Shown here: one piece after another, positions 14,162-17,145 of the stretch
Position numbering within the stretch: the stretch's first letter is position 1
Layout of the letters: each line of letters begins with the position of its first letter
Assembly (NCBI GenBank): GCA_023255095.1
Contig: JALRJJ010000128.1
Coordinates: forward strand, 1-17,145
Direction: 5' to 3'
From: a bacterium
Lineage (GTDB): Bacteria > Fidelibacterota > Marinisomatia > Marinisomatales > Marinisomataceae
Length of the DNA stretch: 17,145 bases
Notes under the pieces: generated by a model
The model's database searches: none
What the model was told of the DNA's origin: nothing
Seen by the model: only the letters and a program-made list of their open reading frames with translations
Program-made: the position numbers and the translations under genes

Positions 14162-14845
14162 ATGGAAAATTTAATTCTCAATGTGAATGACCTCAATCAA
14201 TATCTTCCTGCTTTGAAATCAGTAGAAGAAATAAACTATACTGGGAAACATTTGCCTGGGGGGCTTTTTTGGGGAAAGGCAATTGATGGATTAAAAACGC
14301 TTCCAGATAGCAGCATCGATTTGATTATTTCAAAACCATTTTTTTATAACAATGAGGGTAAATTGCCAAGCGTCGATTTTGAAGAGCAAGAAATTTGGAT
14401 CGAAGAATCAAAAAGAAGTATTAATGAATTAGGCGCTTTTGTTCTTATTACACCTATTGAGTTTTCATTTACATTTCAACAAATAATTGAAAAACACTTT
14501 ACAGTTCAGGGCCGAATCAATTTTCCGATCGAATCGAATGAAAGAAATTTGCCTTGGAAAAAACCTTCTTTTGATTTATTAGTTTGCTACAAGGGAAATT
14601 CAAAGATAAATAATCATCCCGATATAAAAAGAGAAGGCAAGGAAAGCCTAAACAATACAATAAGCGATGTCATGAATCTTGTTACCCACAAGAGAAACTT
14701 AGTGGTGGATCCTTTTTTGAACCAAGGAGATATTGCCAAAATTGCGCATGGCTTAGAAAGAAAGTTTATTGGATTTGAAGAGGATAAAAATAAACTATTG
14801 ATGATTATGAAAAAATTAAATGAAGGAGATAAAATTAATGATTAA
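14162..14845 (+). CDS. Degenerate N4/N6 DNA methyltransferase homologue (probably not catalytic)
   Basis: A 227-residue protein with the order of blocks of a beta-class adenine/cytosine-N4 DNA methyltransferase. GKAIDGLKTLPDSSIDLIISKPFFY (38-62) corresponds to the usual GDa...L..lpd.SvDLiitDPPY. WIEESKRSINELGAFVLI matches the w..E..RvLkpgG...i block. KPSFDLLVCYKGNS matches the h..il.f.K block, and NLVVDPFLNQGDIAKIAHGLERKFIGFEED (179-208) matches vlDPF.GSGTt..aA..l.R.fiGiE. The key residues are altered: the catalytic DPPY is KPFF (58-61), the SAM-binding DPF.GSGT reads DPFLNQGD, and the HPTQKP block is not recognisable. Little room remains for a target-recognition domain. The fold call is fairly sure; loss of methyltransferase activity is inference. 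It heads an operon with yqeY, cvpA and dnaG and overlaps yqeY by eight bases. Confidence 0.78.
   Translation: MENLILNVNDLNQYLPALKSVEEINYTGKHLPGGLFWGKAIDGLKTLPDSSIDLIISKPFFYNNEGKLPSVDFEEQEIWIEESKRSINELGAFVLITPIEFSFTFQQIIEKHFTVQGRINFPIESNERNLPWKKPSFDLLVCYKGNSKINNHPDIKREGKESLNNTISDVMNLVTHKRNLVVDPFLNQGDIAKIAHGLERKFIGFEEDKNKLLMIMKKLNEGDKIND
14823..14828 (+). promoter_or_regulatory. Shine-Dalgarno of yqeY
   Basis: AAGGAG nine bases before ATG 14838, inside the end of the methyltransferase-like gene. It favours 14838 over the in-frame ATG at 14820 as the yqeY start. Confidence 0.7.
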
Positions 14846-15275
14846 ACAATTAGAATCTGACGTGAAAGAAGCGCTAAAGTCAGGCGACCGAACTAGGGCG
14901 AATTTTATTCGACTGTTAATTGCAAAGTGTAAAAATAAGTCTATTGAGCTTGGGCGGGCATTAGAGGATTCTGAGATAATTAAAGTATTGCAAAACTCTG
15001 CCAAGCAGTTACAGGATTCATTAAAACTTTATCAAGACGGAGCAAGACAAGATCTGGTAGATCAGGCTAAGGTTGAGTTGAGTTGCATTGAATCTTATCT
15101 CCCAAAGATGCTTTCTGAAGAAGAAACAAAACAAATTATCTCAAGTATCATTGAGGAAACAGGTGCAACCGGCCTAAAGGATCTTGGTAAAGTAATGCCT
15201 GTTTTGATGAAAAAAGGGCAGGGAAAAATTGATGGGAAAATGGCTCAAGAAATTTTAAAGTCTATGCTGTCCTAA
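14838..15275 (+). CDS. yqeY: GatB/YqeY domain protein
   Basis: A 145-residue stand-alone YqeY protein, related to the C-terminal tRNA-binding domain of the GatB amidotransferase subunit. Its cellular role is not settled. It begins IKQLESDVKEALKSGDRTRANFIRLLIAKCKN, matching the usual l...l..AmK..d..r...lR.l.a.ik. Further on it has LKLYQDGARQDLVDQAKVELSCIESYLPKMLSEEE (usual ...y...gR.dl...e..El.ii..YLP..l.e.E), then DLGKVMPVLMKKGQGKIDGKMAQEIL, the usual C-terminal block. An in-frame ATG at 14820 would add six residues but would place the ribosome site inside the gene. Its stop overlaps the next start in TAATG. YqeY upstream of dnaG is a known chromosomal arrangement. Confidence 0.93.
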   Translation: MIKQLESDVKEALKSGDRTRANFIRLLIAKCKNKSIELGRALEDSEIIKVLQNSAKQLQDSLKLYQDGARQDLVDQAKVELSCIESYLPKMLSEEETKQIISSIIEETGATGLKDLGKVMPVLMKKGQGKIDGKMAQEILKSMLS

Positions 15276-15754
15276 TGATTTTAGATCTATTGTTAAGTAT
15301 CTTTGTTTTAATTTTTGGAGCCATAGGGTACCAAAAAGGGCTTCTCGAGTCAGCTTCGGATTTTATTAATCTGTTTTTCAGTTTAATTATGGTTCTTTTA
15401 TTTTATAATGATTTTGCAGTGTTTTTATCGATGGAATTTCGTTTGACTGGTGGGGCAGTGATCATAATTGCAATGTCGATTATTTTTATTGCATCTTTAT
15501 TTTTTTTAAGATTTTTCACTAGTGTAATTATTTTTTTAACTGAAGGATCTAATCAAATACAATATATTGATAAATTATTTGGATTATTTTTTGGAGTTTT
15601 TCGTGGAATCGTTTTAGTTGTTATCAGTGCTTGGTTTTTTGATACGTTAATTTCCTCAAAATTATATTCTATTCTCAAATCAGAATCTCAACTTCTTGTT
15701 TATCTTGAGCCTTACATCAACTATATTCGCAACAACGTTAATATATTTTCCTAA
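15275..15754 (+). CDS. CvpA-like membrane protein
   Basis: A 159-residue integral membrane protein. It opens MILDLLLSIFVLIFGAIGYQKGLLE, which matches the CvpA family start (..D......f...g...G..rG...e). Four membrane helices can be seen at about 3-20, 28-50, 60-85 and 102-125. FGLFFGVFRGIVLVVI corresponds to the conserved .G...G..rG......l block. The C-terminal 30 residues (KLYSILKSESQLLVYLEPY) look cytoplasmic or amphipathic and resemble the family's ...S.....s...l....p. CvpA is linked to colicin V production in E. coli and to envelope stress elsewhere; no precise activity can be assigned. It overlaps the yqeY stop by one base and ends one base before the dnaG start. Confidence 0.82.
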   Translation: MILDLLLSIFVLIFGAIGYQKGLLESASDFINLFFSLIMVLLFYNDFAVFLSMEFRLTGGAVIIIAMSIIFIASLFFLRFFTSVIIFLTEGSNQIQYIDKLFGLFFGVFRGIVLVVISAWFFDTLISSKLYSILKSESQLLVYLEPYINYIRNNVNIFS

Positions 15755-15755
15755 A

Positions 15756-17145
15756 ATGAAGAGAGTGTCTCAAGAAACAATCGAAAAAGTTTTAAATGAT
15801 GTCAACATTTTGGATGTTATTTCTCCTTATGTTTCCTTAAAAGCCAGAGGAAGAAATTATTTTGGTTTGAGTCCATTTCGAACAGAAACCAAACCATCTT
15901 TTAGCGTTTCTCCCGATAAAAACATGTGGTATGATTTTGGATCAGGGCAGGGTGGTAATGCAATTCAGTTTATTATTGAATTCGAAAAAATCAGTTTTGG
16001 AGAAGCTGTTAAATTAATTTGTGAAAAACATGGAATAGAATTTATTGAGACTGGTGAAAGCGAAGATAATAATGTTTACGATTCTTTGTATGAAATTCAC
16101 GAACTGGCTTGTTTATTTTTTCAGTCCGCGCTGCATAAGAAGGAAGTAGCAGCTTATCTTAAAAACCGATCTATTGCCGAAAGTATCATTAAAAAATTTA
16201 GAATTGGTTATGCTTCTGATTCATGGGACGATATGCTTACTGAATTTAAAGGCAAATTTGATGAGTCAATCCTAGTTGAATCAGGGTTATTCTCCAAAGG
16301 GAAAAGGGGACTAGTGAATCGCTTTAGAAGTAGAATTATGTTTCCCTTTTTTAATCTTTCTGGAAAAGTAATTGGATTTAGTGGGAGATCAATTTCTGAA
16401 AAAGAAGATGTAAAGTACCTTAATTCGCCGGAGACCAGACTATTTCAAAAGAGTAAAGTGTTTTTTGGTTCGTATTTTACCTTCCCAAATATCCGAAAGA
16501 ATCAATTTGCTGTTTTAGTGGAAGGGCAAACCGATTTTTTAAGACTATTTTCTGAAGGATACCACAATGTTTTAGCTACTTCCGGAACCGCATTTTCCGT
16601 GAAACACGCAGCAGCCTTAAAAAAATTTACTAACCGTGTTTTATTGGCATATGATTCAGATTCAGCTGGAATCAATGCAGCCATAAGAACGTCTTATGTC
16701 TTATTACAATCGGGTCTAGAGGTGAGAATTATAGATATGAAAGAAGGGCTAGACCCAGATGAATTTTTTATCAAAGAGAAAACACCCAATGAGGCCTTTA
16801 AAGCATTAATCAAAAATGCTCTTCATCCCGTTGATTATTTGGTGCTCAAGAAAAAAGCGCTTGAAGGGGGAGCCGCTGATCAATCACGATTCTTAGATGA
16901 ACAGCTATTAGAAGTAATACAAATTAAAGATCCAATTATCGTTAATGATTTGATCAAACGTTTTGCCACAAAGTTTCAGATAGATGAAGGAGAAATTGTC
17001 AGAAGAATTGAAAAAATTAAACCTAATCAATTTACTGAAAGAAGTATGCCAGGACAAGCTAGCCAAGACAGTTATAATGTTATGCTCTCCGATACTCTCT
17101 TAGAAAGAGCAGAAATAGAACTTTTGAAAATTTTAATTCATAATT
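15756..17145 (+). CDS. dnaG: DNA primase DnaG with degenerate zinc-binding domain (3' end beyond window)
   Basis: Starts at ATG 15756, one base after the cvpA stop, and stays open to the window end (463 codons). DnaG makes RNA primers at the replication fork. Residues 5-30 match the usual start (I..v....dIvdvis.yv.Lk..G.ny.GL). The CHC2 zinc-ribbon region (36-75) keeps its surroundings (SPF, KPSFSVSPDK, GGNAIQFI), but the four ligand positions read Ser39, Arg42, Asp60 and Ser63 instead of Cys, His, Cys, Cys, at exactly conserved spacing. The RNA-polymerase domain has FRSRIMFPFFNLSGKVIGFSGRSI and KYLNSPETRLFQKSKVFFG. The Toprim core keeps Glu256 (VEGQTD), Asp300/Asp302 (YDSDSAG) and Asp333/Asp335 (LDPDE), so catalysis should be intact. 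The helicase-binding C-terminus has begun but is cut off. Confidence 0.93.
   Translation, partial: MKRVSQETIEKVLNDVNILDVISPYVSLKARGRNYFGLSPFRTETKPSFSVSPDKNMWYDFGSGQGGNAIQFIIEFEKISFGEAVKLICEKHGIEFIETGESEDNNVYDSLYEIHELACLFFQSALHKKEVAAYLKNRSIAESIIKKFRIGYASDSWDDMLTEFKGKFDESILVESGLFSKGKRGLVNRFRSRIMFPFFNLSGKVIGFSGRSISEKEDVKYLNSPETRLFQKSKVFFGSYFTFPNIRKNQFAVLVEGQTDFLRLFSEGYHNVLATSGTAFSVKHAAALKKFTNRVLLAYDSDSAGINAAIRTSYVLLQSGLEVRIIDMKEGLDPDEFFIKEKTPNEAFKALIKNALHPVDYLVLKKKALEGGAADQSRFLDEQLLEVIQIKDPIIVNDLIKRFATKFQIDEGEIVRRIEKIKPNQFTERSMPGQASQDSYNVMLSDTLLERAEIELLKILIHN

Noticed and set aside
1..17145. CRISPR array, insertion sequence, phage or defence island
   Set aside because: No regularly spaced repeats, transposase, integrase or nuclease genes are seen. 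The methyltransferase-like gene has no restriction partner and appears inactive.

Overview
This window is a gene-dense, AT-rich stretch of bacterial chromosome. It carries housekeeping genes of a Gram-negative (diderm) cell: outer-membrane assembly, lipid A synthesis, isoprenoid precursors, nucleotide and CoA kinases, tRNA modification and a replication primase. Marker content is compatible with an uncultivated free-living lineage near the FCB group (for example a Marinimicrobia/SAR406-like bacterium), but that placement is a guess from gene order and codon bias. I see no rRNA, tRNA, CRISPR array, insertion sequence or prophage genes, and no non-coding stretch longer than about 60 bases.

Layout. 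(1) Bases 1-148 code on the minus strand for an internal piece of glutamine synthetase. It is joined abruptly to the C-terminal part of bamA on the plus strand, which looks like a chimeric join. (2) Bases 150-6682 (+) form an envelope operon: bamA (3' part), ompH/skp, lpxD, lpxC, lpxA, dxr, rseP. (3) Bases 8791-6679 (-) hold an LpxL/HtrB-like acyltransferase, a TsaC/YrdC tRNA threonylcarbamoyl synthase and a secreted DUF3108 protein. (4) Bases 8819-13224 (+) hold an NfeD-type membrane serine protease, the flotillin-like FloA, an unknown membrane-anchored charged protein, adk, coaE and a short AlkA-type DNA glycosylase. (5) Bases 14111-13227 (-) hold a single pentein-fold guanidine-modifying enzyme (DDAH/arginine-deiminase-like). 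(6) From 14162 (+) to the window end run a degenerate N4/N6 DNA methyltransferase homologue, yqeY, a cvpA-like gene and dnaG, which runs off the end.

How it works together. The first block builds the outer membrane: BamA inserts beta-barrel proteins, OmpH/Skp chaperones them, LpxA/LpxC/LpxD carry out early lipid A steps, and RseP is an intramembrane protease. Dxr makes MEP-pathway isoprenoids, including precursors of the undecaprenyl carrier. The acyltransferase of the minus operon probably completes lipid A acylation. NfeD and FloA are a known membrane-microdomain pair, and the unknown 155-residue protein next to them is a candidate partner.

Most interesting points. DnaG has all four zinc-ribbon ligand positions replaced at conserved spacing, while the Toprim catalytic acids remain. 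The methyltransferase-like protein has lost its catalytic and SAM-binding signatures. lpxA has no ATG/GTG/TTG start at the place its homology requires. NfeD lacks its usual C-terminal OB-fold. The left edge joins glnA to bamA. I did not find convincing evidence of a wholly new multi-gene system.
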